A stretch of 64,000 bases of DNA from contig OX393553.1 in NCBI GenBank assembly GCA_947650365.1, positions 37,291,526 through 37,355,525 on the forward strand, given 5' to 3'. The number at the start of each line of letters is the position of its first letter. The stretch's first letter is position 1. This DNA is from Chamaelirium japonicum. Lineage: Eukaryota > Streptophyta > Magnoliopsida > Liliales > Melanthiaceae. The notes under the pieces are model-generated. The model did no database searches and had not been told where the DNA came from. It was given only the letters and a program-made list of their open reading frames with translations. Of this stretch, positions 48,001 through 57,578 are shown in pieces. The position numbers and the translations under genes are program-made.

Positions 48001-48100
48001 CGCTCGTATGCTGCCACACGATCGGAGCATCTATCTGAGACCTGGGGAGAAGATCTTGAACTGGACTGCAGGTCCGGTGGGTGACCTGAAACCATGGTAG
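36512..48100 (+). CDS. IRX10: IRX10-like GT47 glucuronoxylan beta-1,4-xylosyltransferase (four exons)
   Basis: Exons 36,512-36,605, 46,276-46,664, 47,239-47,480 and 47,587-48,100 join in phase to a 412-residue protein, the usual length for plant IRX10/IRX10-L (GUT) proteins, which lengthen the xylan backbone in the Golgi during secondary-wall synthesis. A signal-peptide-like N-terminus (MSALALLRLSLLLVGIGAQA) precedes the exostosin domain. Conserved blocks include VFVYELPSKYNKK, DHFFVVPHDFGACFHY (145-160), CLCPLGWAPWSPRLVE (278-293) and GCIPVIIADDIVLPF (from 298). NRT at about 139 and NWT near the C-terminus are possible N-glycosylation sites. No stops, frameshifts or missing blocks are seen, so it should be functional. 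Intron 1 is 9.67 kb and carries a retrotransposon; intron 2 is GC-AG. IRX10 and IRX10-L paralogues cannot be told apart here. Confidence 0.93.
36606..39689 (+). other. IRX10-like intron 1, proximal part
   Basis: No exon is seen. There are AT-rich TTTCGCGAAATATT-type motifs near 36,970-37,110 (similar ones recur at 46,015-46,125) and a G-rich run near 37,941, but no complete element with readable ends. Confidence 0.5.
40015..40155 (+). repeat. Element E 5' LTR
   Basis: A very short LTR of 141 bases, TG...CA, followed with no gap by the primer site. Confidence 0.97.
40156..40169 (+). other. Element E primer-binding site
   Basis: TGGTATCAGAGCAC complements initiator tRNA-Met and abuts the LTR. 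Confidence 0.85.
40200..40984 (+). repeat. C-rich minisatellite in the element E leader
   Basis: CCTTCCGGCCTCCAGCACCC-type units with long C runs, arranged in part as a higher-order repeat of roughly 100 bases. It occupies the place where a copia gag would normally lie. Frames on the minus strand here are compositional. Confidence 0.75.
40985..44746 (+). pseudogene. Element E pol polyprotein with one in-frame stop
   Basis: One phase runs from ATG 40,985 to TGA 44,744-44,746, broken only by TAG at 42,266-42,268. An N-terminal low-complexity part has a 117-base in-frame duplication (41,204-41,320 and 41,321-41,437). Then come the protease motif WIFDSGASCHLT, LWHRRLGHISSDRL, the integrase core (LVHSDIWGP, FRSDCAKEY, NGVAERKH), a long poly-proline linker at about 42,825-42,935, reverse transcriptase (QMDVTNAFLHG, LLYVDDMIITGDD) and RNase H (AYSDADWAGD, STEAEYRAMA, FCDNRSAI). 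The stop lies between the second and third integrase residues, so an unbroken integrase cannot be made from this copy. Confidence 0.92.
44760..44900 (+). repeat. Element E 3' LTR
   Basis: Identical to the 5' LTR over all 141 bases as read. Preceded by the polypurine tract TTTGAGGGGGAG. Confidence 0.97.
45042..45092. repeat. CT microsatellite
   Basis: An uninterrupted CT run in IRX10-like intron 1; a GT run follows at about 45,295-45,320. Confidence 0.95.
45093..46275 (+). other. IRX10-like intron 1, distal part
   Basis: Contains a short local duplication of a GTGTCACAAATYGAGTTGAGAT segment around the GT run and a self-complementary AT-rich block with ATATTTCGCGAAATAT near 46,105, possibly an old MITE. 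No coding sequence. Confidence 0.45.
46276..46664 (+). CDS. IRX10: IRX10-like exon 2
   Basis: Starts after acceptor GGTGCAG and codes residues to 161, the first part of the exostosin domain. It ends at CAG followed by GCAAGG, a GC donor. No GT donor nearby preserves the conserved HYQ-EEKAIERG junction. Confidence 0.92.
47239..47480 (+). CDS. IRX10: IRX10-like exon 3
   Basis: Begins after acceptor ATTCTAG with EEKAIERG, includes TFGQRNHVC and FVYFRGLFYDV, and ends at GCAAG|GTAAGG in phase 2. Confidence 0.93.
47587..48100 (+). CDS. IRX10: IRX10-like exon 4
   Basis: Begins after acceptor CGTGCAG, codes the nucleotide-sugar-binding half of the domain from GARASVWEN to the C-terminal WTAGPVGDLKPW, and ends at TAG 48,098-48,100. 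It is noticeably GC-richer than the flanking introns. Confidence 0.95.
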
Positions 48101-48739
48101 AAAACTACAATCAGGAGTATCCATCTAAATTCGCCGTCACAGGATGGTGCTGAAATTTACATGACGTGTACATTTGTTTTTCTTCTTTGTTTTGTTTTAT
48201 CGAGCTGTTAATTTACTTCTTTGTTTCTTTCTTTTTTTCTGTTAAATTACTTCTTTATTTCTTTTTTTGTAGTTACTTAAAGTAGGATTAGATGCTCAAC
48301 GCATGTACTTCACCCTCTTGGGTGTGTTATAATCACTTGGTTCTATCACTGAAAGACTTGCCTATTAGATTTGGTGGTTCTGTTTGTGTTCTATGTCCTG
48401 AATGAATGGTTAGAGATTTTTTGTTCAGACTAATAAGTTGTCTGCAGGGTACCTGCCACTCTCTGACCGTTGGGTCACAGCAATAGTAGTCGCCACGGTG
48501 GAGCGGAGGAAAGACCCACGTGGGCCCACAGGGGAGTCGCCACACAAGCGGCCCCGGAAGTCGCCAAACGAGCAGAGGAAAGCGTCCTAGCTGGGAAGGT
48601 CCACCACGGGTGCCCACGAGCTGAAGTAGGCAGAGCCGGGATTCGAAACCGTGACCAAACAGCAGCTGAGCTATAAGTTGGGTGCACTATGTTAAAGATT
48701 AGAGCAACTTTATTTGTCATTGGTCATGTAGAATAACAT
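48101..48739 (+). other. IRX10-like 3' flank and unassigned repeat
   Basis: T-rich sequence after the stop codon is probably 3' UTR to about 48,350, with no clear polyadenylation hexamer. From about 48,440 a GC-richer stretch containing GGGATTCGAAACCGTGACC and CAGCTGAGCTATAAG looks repetitive and faintly tRNA-derived, but no partner copy lies in the window. Confidence 0.35.
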
Positions 48740-48772
48740 TTGATGCAGGCACGTGATCAGCGGGAAAGATAA

Positions 48773-49016
48773 GGGTCTGTTTGGATACTCTCTGATTCCA
48801 GGATTCTAGAAGTCCGGAATTCCTAAAAATGACAAAGAGTCTGTTTGGATACAACCCGATCCTAAGAAGTGTTTATGCGAAGAGCCCAAAATGTATTTTT
48901 TAGAGTTATTTTTCTAGAGCCCAAAATCGAGGCTCTAAACTCTAGAGCTCTCTTTTGAGATTTTGAAATTCCGGACTTCTAGAATCCCAGAATCAGAATC
49001 CTATCCAAACAAGACC
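48773..49016. mobile_element. Tourist-like (PIF/Harbinger) MITE, copy 1
   Basis: Starts GGGTCTGTTTGGATAC, ends CTATCCAAACAAGACC, and has TAA at 48,770-48,772 and 49,017-49,019. A three-base TAA duplication and a GGGYCTGTTTGG end are typical of Tourist elements. Confidence 0.8.
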
Positions 49017-49019
49017 TAA

Positions 49020-49265
49020 TGCCCTATTTGGATAGGATTCGGATTCTGGGATTCTAGGAGTCCGGAATCTCAAAATCCCAAAAAAAAAAGCTCTGGAGCC
49101 CGGAGCCTCGATTTTGGGCTCCAGAAAAATAGCTCTCGGATGTATATTTTGGGCTCTCCGCAGAAACACTTTTTGGGATCCGGTTGTATCCAAACAAGCT
49201 CTTTATCTTTTTAAGGGATTCTGAGCTTCTAGAATCCTGGAACCGGAGCGTATCCAAACAGGCCC
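49020..49265. mobile_element. Tourist-like MITE, copy 2 in inverted orientation
   Basis: It is the approximate reverse complement of copy 1 and ends TATCCAAACAGGCCC followed by TAA at 49,266-49,268. The TAA at 49,017-49,019 is shared, so the pair sits back to back as one palindrome of about 490 bases. Confidence 0.8.
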
Positions 49266-49742
49266 TAAGAACCCAGTTGTGGTTCTCAAACTTGACTTCA
49301 CGAAGGCTTTTGATAGCATTCGCTGGCCTTTTATTATCCACACCCTACTGGCAAGAGGCTTCAGTGAAAAATGAATGTCCTTGGTTAAATCTTGTCTCTT
49401 CTCTTCCAAAACTTCAGTGCTTCTCAATGACTCCCTTGGTAAATCTTTTCACATGATCCGTGGGCTTCGACAAGGGGATCCGCTCTCTCCTTTACTCTTC
49501 ATCCTCATCACTGATGTTCTCAGTAGAGTGATCCAATGTGCCAAGAGCTCGGGGAGATTGGTTGGTCTATATGCTAATCACGTACCCACGGGGTTCTCCC
49601 ACCTACAATTTGTTGATGACACAATCCCTTTTCTGTAAGGCTGGAGTCCTTCCCCGTCACCTACCTTGGCCTACCACTAAGAGATTATACCCCGAGAAAG
49701 AAGGATTCCTCGCCCCCCCCCCCCCTGTGTGGGTGACTAAAC

Positions 49743-50194
49743 TAGGGCTGGCAATTTCGGACCCGACATGGCAGACCCGACACGAAGTTAGCGGGGTCTA
49801 GGTCAGGGCTAAACGGATTCGGGTCGTAAAAGAGTCGACATGATAGATCTGTTTAATAAACGAGTCGGGTCCGGGTTTAGGGTCTGGACACCATAGATCC
49901 GTTTAAAATTCAACGGGTCGTGTCGGGTCGGGTCTACCCGCAATCCGATACTGTAATATATAGTACCAGCGGGTCAGGTCGGGTCGAGTCAAATTGGGTC
50001 GGATCGGGTCAACTGAATAGACCCGTGTGGTAAACGGGTCTTACCGGGTCTTATCGGATCTACCCGTTTATTAGCGGGTCGGGTACGGGTTTAGGATCTA
50101 GACACGATTAGTTAAACGGGTCGGGTCCGGGTCCGGGTCTAGGGGTTTTGGACACGACCCAAAACTAGACACGACACGACCGTTGACACCCCTA
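49743..50194. mobile_element. hAT-type non-autonomous element 3
   Basis: Starts TAGGGCTGGCAATTTCG, ends GTTGACACCCCTA, and is flanked by a perfect 8-base duplication GACTAAAC at 49,735-49,742 and 50,195-50,202. It is the same family as hAT element 1 in reverse orientation, with GGGTCGGGTC repeats and no coding sequence. Confidence 0.93.
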
Positions 50195-50490
50195 GACTAA
50201 ACAGATTGAACGAATAAGAAGAAATTTTTTTTGGAAAGGGGCAGAGATGGATGGTAGGGGTTTGCCATTAATCAGGTGGAACATTGTGTGCCGATCAAAA
50301 GAGGCTGGGGCCTATGTATCATTGACATTCACAGCTTCAACCTTGACCTCATGGCCACAGGGTAAGAATACCACTACCCAACCACACTTTTCTTTGGGCT
50401 AGGCACTCCAATGGTATCTTCAGTGTTCAGAGTTTCTTCCTTCACACGAAACCTATTCACACCTTCTGTCCATTCGCACACATTTGGAAT

Positions 50491-51088
50491 TAGAGTTGCA
50501 ACTCGGGCGGGTTGGGGGTCAACAAGCCCAACCCAAGTACTAAAACCCCCAACCCTAACCTAACTCAACCCAACCTCCAACCCGAGATATCTAGCCCAAT
50601 CCCAACCCAAGTAAAAGTTTCTATGCTCGGGTTAGCCTAAATTGGTAGGACAGGTTGGGTTATGCAGGTTCAGTTATACTTATTGTTTAAAATTTTACCT
50701 TTTGAAGATCAAAATCTAAATACAATCTTTTTTGCATTTCTATTGATACAATTTACTAGATCATTAGATAATGTATTTATTTGATAAGGAATATGGGACT
50801 GGGTGATTGAAATGGATGGCTGTGATTGCGACCCCTCAACATATGAGTACTCGGGATAGTTGTGATTGTTATCTATATATCACATACTCATAGATATACA
50901 TGGGCACTCGGGTTCAGTTTGGGCCGGGTTGCCCGTCCCCTCAACCCGAGCCCTACCTAAAGTCAACTCGGGTTGTATTTTTTCAACCCTAACCCAACCC
51001 AATCTTTAAATACATCACTCCAAACACACCGAAGATTCAGATTGGTCTCGGGTTGGGTTGGGTTCAACCCGTCCAGGTTGCAGCCCTA
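50491..51088. mobile_element. hAT-type non-autonomous element 4
   Basis: Terminal repeats TAGAGTTGCAAC and GTTGCAGCCCTA, with a perfect 8-base duplication TTTGGAAT at 50,483-50,490 and 51,089-51,096. The body is rich in AACCCAACCC and GGGTTGGG. This is a different family from elements 1 and 3. Confidence 0.92.
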
Positions 51089-51400
51089 TTTGGAATGTCA
51101 AATACCCTCACAAGATCCACTTTTTTCTCTGGCCCTTCATACACATCTCATGTGGGGGGTTTTTGGATATGGCTACTTCTGCAAGCTTGAGACAGTCGTG
51201 CAGCCAACCTCTTATGATGTGTTTGTCTTTAGAAATACCCATAGGTCGATGGAAGAGATTTTGCGGATGCTGGGAGATAATCAATTTTTTGGGGTGATAT
51301 GTAATTATATGTCTTGACGTGGGTGTGATTGGTGGCCTTTTTCTCTCTTGGGCTATTGTACTTATAACTCTATCTTAGAGTACCTTCTTTGTGCTATCCT

Positions 51401-52999
51401 TTTTTTTTTTAGGGATAAAAAAAGAATATATTAAAGGAAAAAAGAAAAGTCAGTTACAGTTCATGGCTTACTCTAGATAAGTAAACAGAAAGCAGAAAAA
51501 AAACAATACAAATAAAGATCTAAACCCTTGCCCAACAACCCCAGACGGATTTCAACTATACTTAGATTGAGTACGCAGAAAAAAGACACAAAAGCTCAAA
51601 CAAGTGAGCAATACACACAAGCCAGACCCTCTGCTACTTCCGACCAAGATCCCTCTTGCTCCTAGAATCCGATCGCAGGGACCCTTTGGCCAACTCTCCT
51701 TTCTAATATACAGGTTGGGGTCTGCCGAGTCCCCTCCCATCTTGGGATGCAATTTTCTCTCTAAAAAAAAAAACAAACTATGATTGTACCCTAGTGCTTA
51801 ACCCCACTCTTTCCTTCTTGGGTGGTCGCGGGATCAAATCCCAGGCTTGTCTTACTTGACTTATGTCGTGTGGCTTATAAATAGTTGCCCACCTGTGGGT
51901 AAAAACAAAACTTGGTATTTGAAGAGAAAAAAGATACTTTGTGCTCCTGCATGTTCTGCAGTTGACAGGCTTTGAACCACAGGCTCTCTTATACAATATC
52001 ACGAACATGCCCTTGATTAGCATCACACATCACCATCCACATCATTTTCCATTTATACCAAACTAACACACAACCCAACATCTTTTCACACACACAACTG
52101 AACTTTATTTTTGTCAATGGTCTTGTGGAATAACAATGAATTGATGTAGGCACGCCGATCACGATAGAGATGGAAATGATGAAGAAGACGACAATGTGAT
52201 TTAATTAATTTAATTTTTTATAAATAACAATAACTATGTCCTAGATAACGGGTATTTTCCAATATCTGGACTGCATCGACAATGTTCTTAGTATTCAGCA
52301 GCAATGTTCAAGGACTTGTTAGTCAACTGGTAAATATTTGGGATTTTAAAGACAATATAGTTGGCTTATCTACTCATGGGTTTTGATTTCTATCTTCCTT
52401 TGATTTCCTTTGTGGGGGGATTATTTATTAATTCGATGCAAGCGAAAATCAATCCCAGGTTTTGGTTGCCAAGGCAATCCGAATAGTTGTTTAGACACAT
52501 TCACAAAAAAGACTTAAGTTGTTTCGACAGTTAGAGAGAGTCTAAACGGACTCACTAGGAGTCCGAAAGGCTATTTAGACCACATTTGATGAGCGCAATA
52601 ATTATTGTCGTTAGCGTCCACATTCGGCGTTGGCATCCATATTCGCCTGTGCTCGTCAGTAACGTTTACAACAGATTGGGGGGGAGGCAGCAGTGAATGG
52701 CATCAATGTCCCACATGCTTTAGTCCATGCTTGAATATAAAAAATAATTGCAATGCCATAGTGGTCTAGCAACTAATATAAGAAGGAAATTGCAAGAATG
52801 TTATGAATTCCTTTAAAAAAAAAAAATGACATGAATCACCCCCAAAGAAAATACTTACACCTAATATGTATAAGCAGATTGGGAAAATGTTGAGAAACTT
52901 TTCGAAGTGAAATATTTGACAGAATCATAAATTGATTAACAACTAATGTGGGAGTCTAATCTGTTGTGTAGATCACACTAGTGCATGACCGTGCCTGAC
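51401..52999. other. Unassigned DNA
   Basis: Short frames only. An A-rich block near 51,410-51,450 may be the tail of another retroposon. No gene or RNA is recognised. Confidence 0.35.
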
Positions 53000-53137
53000 G
53001 GCACTGCAGCGGGCCGCCTTCAGTGGCAACACACCTGTCGGCAAAGTAGCGGGCCGCCTTCGGTGGCAACAAACCTATCGGCACTGCAGCGAACCGCCTT
53101 TTGACGCCAAGACACCCCTCGCCACTATAGCGGGGTC
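53000..53137. repeat. 40-bp minisatellite, about 3.5 copies
   Basis: Units begin GGCACTGCAGCGGGCCGCC at 53,000 and recur at about 53,040 and 53,080, with a partial copy after 53,120. The later units are more diverged. Confidence 0.85.
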
Positions 53138-53425
53138 GTGAAAGGGGGCTCGATATGGGCGACGGGATTTTGAGAGAGGGACGACTGGATTGGGTGGGCA
53201 ATCTGGATGGCTGTGATAGGGTGCAAGAGAAAGAGTGGAGCAACTGTGGATGATGGGATTATGCGGAGATTTTGATTGCGCGTTGGGTGGCTGGGTGCAA
53301 CTGGATCTAAGCGGCTATGATCTCGCGCGCGAAAGAGAGAGAGAGTGAGTGAGTTAGTGAAAGATCGCAGCCGTCCCTAAGCTTTCTCTCTCTCTCTCCA
53401 ATCTGATCCTCCCTCTCTTGCAAAC

Positions 53426-53429
<4 letters not shown>

Positions 53430-53490
<61 letters not shown>
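53430..53490. repeat. CT microsatellite
   Basis: A CT run of about 60 bases. CAAACTATT before it and GCGAACTATT after it suggest a short duplicated unit spanning the run. Confidence 0.95.
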
Positions 53491-53491
<1 letters not shown>

Positions 53492-53752
53492 CGAACTATT
53501 CTCTCTCTCTCTCTAACTGACTCTAGCTATACTTCGATTCTCTCTCATTCAATCCTCCCCATCTCTCTTTCTCTCTCAGACCACAGGAATGCCCCCCCTC
53601 GCGATCTCAGTCGTCCCTTGCATGCATGCAGACCCTCCTCAGGATTCTCTCCTACCCAATCTTCTCCTCTTCCTATTTCTCTCTTATATATCTCTTCTCC
53701 TTTTTCGCTCTCGATCTTTCTTTCCTTACCTGGCAGCACTCCAAGATTGCGG

Positions 53753-53755
<3 letters not shown>

Positions 53756-53806
<51 letters not shown>
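53756..53806. repeat. GA microsatellite
   Basis: A GA run of about 50 bases, followed by A-rich GGAAAGAAA repeats to about 54,030. It lies inverted relative to the CT run at 53,430 and could pair with it. Confidence 0.95.
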
Positions 53807-53809
<3 letters not shown>

Positions 53810-54590
53810 AAGAGAGAGAGAGATCAGAGGAAGAGAGATACGAAGAGAGAGGGAGACTACTTCGAGGGCACGCAGGGGAAAAAAGGAAAGAAACCAAAAA
53901 ATAAAAAAGAAAAGGAAAAAAGAAATATGGGAAAAAAGGAAAGAAACATAATAAAAAAAATCGGGAATTTGAGATAGGGAAAGGGAGAAGAAAAAAGGAA
54001 AGAAACCATAAAAGAAAGAAAAAATGAATAAAAAAATTGCTATAAAACCATTATAACATTCAATGCTCGGCAAGTTGTAAAAGGGAAAGAGATGAATCCA
54101 TGTGCCTTCATCTCATTATGGGAACACATTAATATGTTTTTAAAATGCACTCACCACGACCATTGCATCGGACGGCGACAACAGTGACCCATCACCTCCC
54201 CTACCAAGCTAATAATGACAGAATTAATTATTTTGCCAATCACCACTCTCGATCACAGTTGTTTGTTAAACCCCCACTATCCATCACAAATGTTCATTAA
54301 AATCCGCATTAGATTCAAAGAAGACTATGCCGGGAAGGTGATGATTATGAAAGCTGATTGTCTTTGAACAAACATGACATGGGTTGTTACCATCACCTTG
54401 TTTCTTTGCAGAAAGGAGCTACTCACACCCTGAAATCAAAGAAATTATCATTAAACCTAAACCCCCACTGAAATCTCTCTCTTATACATCTTAAAATAAA
54501 AAATAACATTAGAACCAACCCCCATCAAATAAAAAAAGATCATGTAACAAATCTAGAACTCATTTATTTAATTCCTCACCGCTCAGCTTC
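53807..54590. other. Unassigned DNA with purine-rich start
   Basis: Purine-rich to about 54,030, then AT-rich. No gene is seen. Confidence 0.35.
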
Positions 54591-54591
54591 T

Positions 54592-54594
<3 letters not shown>

Positions 54595-54634
<40 letters not shown>

Positions 54635-54652
54635 GAGAGAGAGAAAGAGAGA
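54595..54652. repeat. GA microsatellite
   Basis: A GA run of about 58 bases with three interruptions. Confidence 0.95.
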
Positions 54653-55011
54653 GCTCTATGAACCAATCCAAAAAAATTCACTAAATACAGCTCATGCATC
54701 CGTTCCATCAGCCCATTTATCCGTTTTCCACATAAAGCTTGCATTGAATTTTCTAGATCACTCACACAGTATAGAGCCACACCGTAACATATGCTGTGTT
54801 ACCCCTATTTTTTTTTTTTTGCAAATGTTATCCCTAGATTTTTAAACTTCAAAAAAATTACTACTCCTTTTCTATTGTTGATAAACAGTGATCGTTGAAT
54901 CAGAAAATTAGTTTTTCACACTCGATGGAAGATGAAGCCAGAGACAGTAAACCCTATATCTTGATGCAAGGATATAGATGAATGAGTTCTAGAGTGAAGT
55001 TTGAAAAGTGG

Positions 55012-55039
<28 letters not shown>
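55012..55039. repeat. GA microsatellite
   Basis: A GA run of 28 bases. Confidence 0.95.
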
Positions 55040-55042
<3 letters not shown>

Positions 55043-55332
55043 GAAGGAGTACCAAAACAGAGCTGAGTGCAATTCATCTTCACCATCGCCGATCGGGGAT
55101 GCATAACCACCGGGTTGAGTGCGATTCAGCTCCCCCATCGTCATAGCTGAGTCGCTTCTTGATCTGCTCCTACCTTTCATGGCAGGCCTGGAGGTGGTGG
55201 CAGGTGAAGCCCTCGACAATGATTCACATGGTTGAGATATCGAGATCGGGATGTGCCGGAGGGGAAAGGGGTGGGTGAGCGGCGGGGTGCCTGAGGGGAA
55301 AGGGGTGAGCGAGCAGCTTTTAACGGCGTCAA

Positions 55333-55400
<68 letters not shown>
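55333..55400. repeat. Compound AC/AG microsatellite
   Basis: An AC run of about 30 bases directly followed by an AG run of about 36 bases. Confidence 0.95.
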
Positions 55401-55402
<2 letters not shown>

Positions 55403-55438
55403 TGAGAGATCTGTGGGTGCAAAATCTGGCTAACGCCC

Positions 55439-55558
55439 AACGGTGGGACCCACAACCCTGCTTGGGGCCCACGAGTCCAATGGTGGGACCCGCAGCCCTG
55501 CCTAGGGCCCACAAGTCCAATGGTGGGACCCGCAGCCCTGCCTGGGGCCCACTTACAC
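55439..55558. repeat. 40-bp minisatellite, three copies
   Basis: Three units of CAAYGGTGGGACCCRCARCC...GGGCCCAC, each 40 bases, lie just before the hairpin of the gypsy 1 LTR. They may belong to the U3 of that LTR. Confidence 0.88.
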
Positions 55559-55564
55559 TATCTA

Positions 55565-55600
55565 GGGTCTGGTAAATCCCCCCGGGTATTTACCAGACCC
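55565..55600. repeat. 13-bp perfect hairpin in gypsy 1 LTR
   Basis: GGGTCTGGTAAAT at 55,565-55,577 pairs with ATTTACCAGACCC at 55,588-55,600 around a 10-base C/G-rich loop. It lies about 50 bases upstream of the TATA box. Confidence 0.85.
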
Positions 55601-55651
55601 CAGATATTGCCAGGAAGATTCTTGGAATATTCTCCAAATAAACCAAACCTC

Positions 55652-55660
55652 TATAAATAG
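55652..55660 (+). promoter_or_regulatory. TATA box of gypsy 1 LTR
   Basis: TATAAATAG with a transcription start expected about 30 bases downstream. Confidence 0.6.
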
Positions 55661-56045
55661 CAAACCCTGTAAATGATTCCAGATCCAAAATTCCAGACCA
55701 GAAACCCACTTTCTGATTTCCAGAGCTCCCTGAGTTTTCTGGTTTTCAGACTCCTTTTCCACCCTCTGATTACTTGTAAGAAGCACTCCTCGACCTGTCG
55801 AGAGTAGCTCTACTGTTTACTCAGAGATAGTGGATTCAAAGGTTGCGAGACGTAGGCTTCGGCCGAACTTCGTCACTACATCCTGTGTCATCTCTTCCTC
55901 TACCTTTCTACTCTATAGTGCTTGTATGACAGCCCAGCAAGTCACAACTCAGCGTTTCGAAGCGTGCCACATCCCGAAGGGTCAAACCTTCAATCGACTG
56001 TTGGAGGAGGGTCACGTACGACGGCCGAAATCCTCCCCCACAGTT

Positions 56046-56062
56046 TGGCGCCGTCTGTGGGA
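56046..56062 (+). other. Gypsy 1 primer-binding site
   Basis: TGGCGCCGTCTGTGGGA lies a few bases after the LTR end. TGGCGCC starts are common primer sites in plant Ty3/gypsy elements. Confidence 0.7.
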
Positions 56063-56160
56063 TACGATCCTATCAACTTACAACTTCTAAGTCTCCCAAC
56101 TCCTTTGGTAGAGGCTATCGGTTGCCCAAGCAATCCGTCTATCTCCATCATTACACCTGA

Positions 56161-56772
56161 ATGGCGAGGACACCGATGGACCAGCCAGAGGAGAGCGGCA
56201 TGCACCCAGACGCTCAGCATCCGACGACTCGATCAATGAGTCGCCGGTTTGCAACAAGCCAACATCCAGAACAGCAACTTGCTGCCAATTCGAGGAGTCG
56301 CCCGTCGGTTGATCGTGCCGCCCAAGCTCAACTTCGACGGTCACCTCAACTCGCCGACCAAATTCCTCAACGCTTGGGGAAAGCGCATGTCTCTCCTGGT
56401 GCCGATGCTCAAGCATCATACCAAATCACCGCAGAGGACTTTCAACTCCTTACTCTCATGAAGCAGAATGCGGCCCTCATGGTAGAGAGAGACTCCCTCC
56501 GACAAATCGCTGTCGGAGGAAGAGCTGATCCCCCGCGATCGGTTGCCGGTATCAACGAAGGAGCAAACGTCCACCGGCCGCTTCATGTCTCCCCTGCTCC
56601 ATCCAGACGATCTGTCGTCGATACCTCCCGACGATCCCTTAAGCTTCCTTCAAGGGGACCATCGCCTCCTCCGGCTAAGCAGAGCATCTGGGAACGTCTC
56701 GACGAATCGACTCGTCACCCAAAGCCACTCAACTCAGTATCATCCTTTGACTCAAGCAGTCGCCAGGATGTT
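56161..56772 (+). pseudogene. Gypsy 1 gag, N-terminal fragment
   Basis: Begins MARTPMDQPEESGMHPD and stays open for about 204 codons to the insertion point. Charged, Ser/Pro/Gln-rich, with a QLLTLMKQNAALMVERDSL helix. It resembles the N-terminal region of plant gypsy gag proteins in composition and position only. The reading past 56,772 enters gypsy 2 and is meaningless. Confidence 0.55.
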
Positions 56773-57578
56773 TGTGGACGCGGAAAAAAGCGCGGGTCGT
56801 CTTTATTGCGAATCACACGAGATTACAATTGTGGCCGGGACCCGGGTGGCTCGGGTGTAGCGAGTCCGGGTTGCGGCGAGTTTTGATCAGGGGATTGTGG
56901 GAAAGATCTTCTGGGGGATCCCTTTGATCCGCGTCTCCACGTGGTGTTCGTGCGAGAGCTCTGAAGGGGCTGCCCAGGACAGGGGTTTTACAGGGAGAGG
57001 GTTTTGGAGAGGCTAAGGAATGTCCACCGTTGCTTTGTCCCTTCCGTGCTTCGCGCTTTCTCGGCTAGGGGGTTTTCGGCTTCGTTCCTCGGTCTTCGCA
57101 TCTTCCTCGTTCCTTGCTTGACCTCAGCGTCCTTGATCGTCGGTTCGCGGCGTCGATCTAGCTTTTGGCGTTGGCTTTGGCTTTGGCTTTTTGGCTTTGG
57201 CTTTGCTCCGGCGTGGCTCTGGCTTTTGCTTTGCTTCGGCGCTTGCATTTGGACGTAGCTGGGAGAGACTTGCGATGCTTTCGTTCTTCCGGACTTCGCG
57301 TCGTATCGGCTAGAACGTGCGGTGCTTTTGCTCGTGGCCGGCGTAGTCGCTTGGCTTTGGCACTTGCGTTGCTTTGGCGCGGGCTTTACTGGGGCTTTGC
57401 TTTGGCTTCTTGCGTTGGCTTTAGCTTTGGCGTCAACTCGATCTTCTTCTTCGAACGACGTGGCTACTTCTCCGGTGCTTCGACGGTCTACGTATCGACT
57501 GGACTTCTCTTCTTCTCCGGGCTTCTTTGGCGTGATCGGAGTCGAAGAATGGTTTCGAAGATGGTGGGGGTAGCACCG
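56773..57578 (-). repeat. Left inverted arm (U5 in reverse)
   Basis: Matches the reverse complement of 59,973-60,779 almost base for base, with a few substitutions and one-base indels (for example near 57,470). Confidence 0.95.

Larger units (their letters stand above)
48740..51400 (+). mobile_element. LINE (L1-type) remnant, split by four insertions
   Basis: Reading around the insertions gives an L1-type reverse transcriptase: VVLKLDFTKAFDS at about 49,279, GLRQGDPLSPLLF at about 49,465 and LQFVDDT at about 49,606. A C-terminal part follows (50,203-50,482, with WNIVCRSKEAG in mixed frames), then a zinc-binding RVT-type segment (KYPHKIHFFLW at about 51,107). Stops and frameshifts are frequent, so it is dead. 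No endonuclease domain is present, so only the 3' part survives. The exact left edge is a guess. Confidence 0.8.
55560..56772 (+). mobile_element. Gypsy element 1, truncated by gypsy element 2
   Basis: It contains the right part of an LTR (TATA at 55,652, ending about 56,040), a primer site TGGCGCCGTCTGTGGGA at 56,046 and the start of gag at 56,161. Its left LTR edge is not resolved. It is cut at 56,772 exactly where a TGTGGACGCGG terminus begins. The remainder, if present, lies past the right edge of the window. Confidence 0.75.

Noticed and set aside
48620-48680. Possible tRNA gene around GGGATTCGAAACC
   Set aside because: Only a B-box-like fragment is present; no cloverleaf could be drawn, so at most an old SINE-like remnant.
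53489-53977. Frames of 90-160 codons around the CT/GA runs
   Set aside because: Microsatellite translation (Ser-Leu and Glu-Arg repeats) with no protein likeness.
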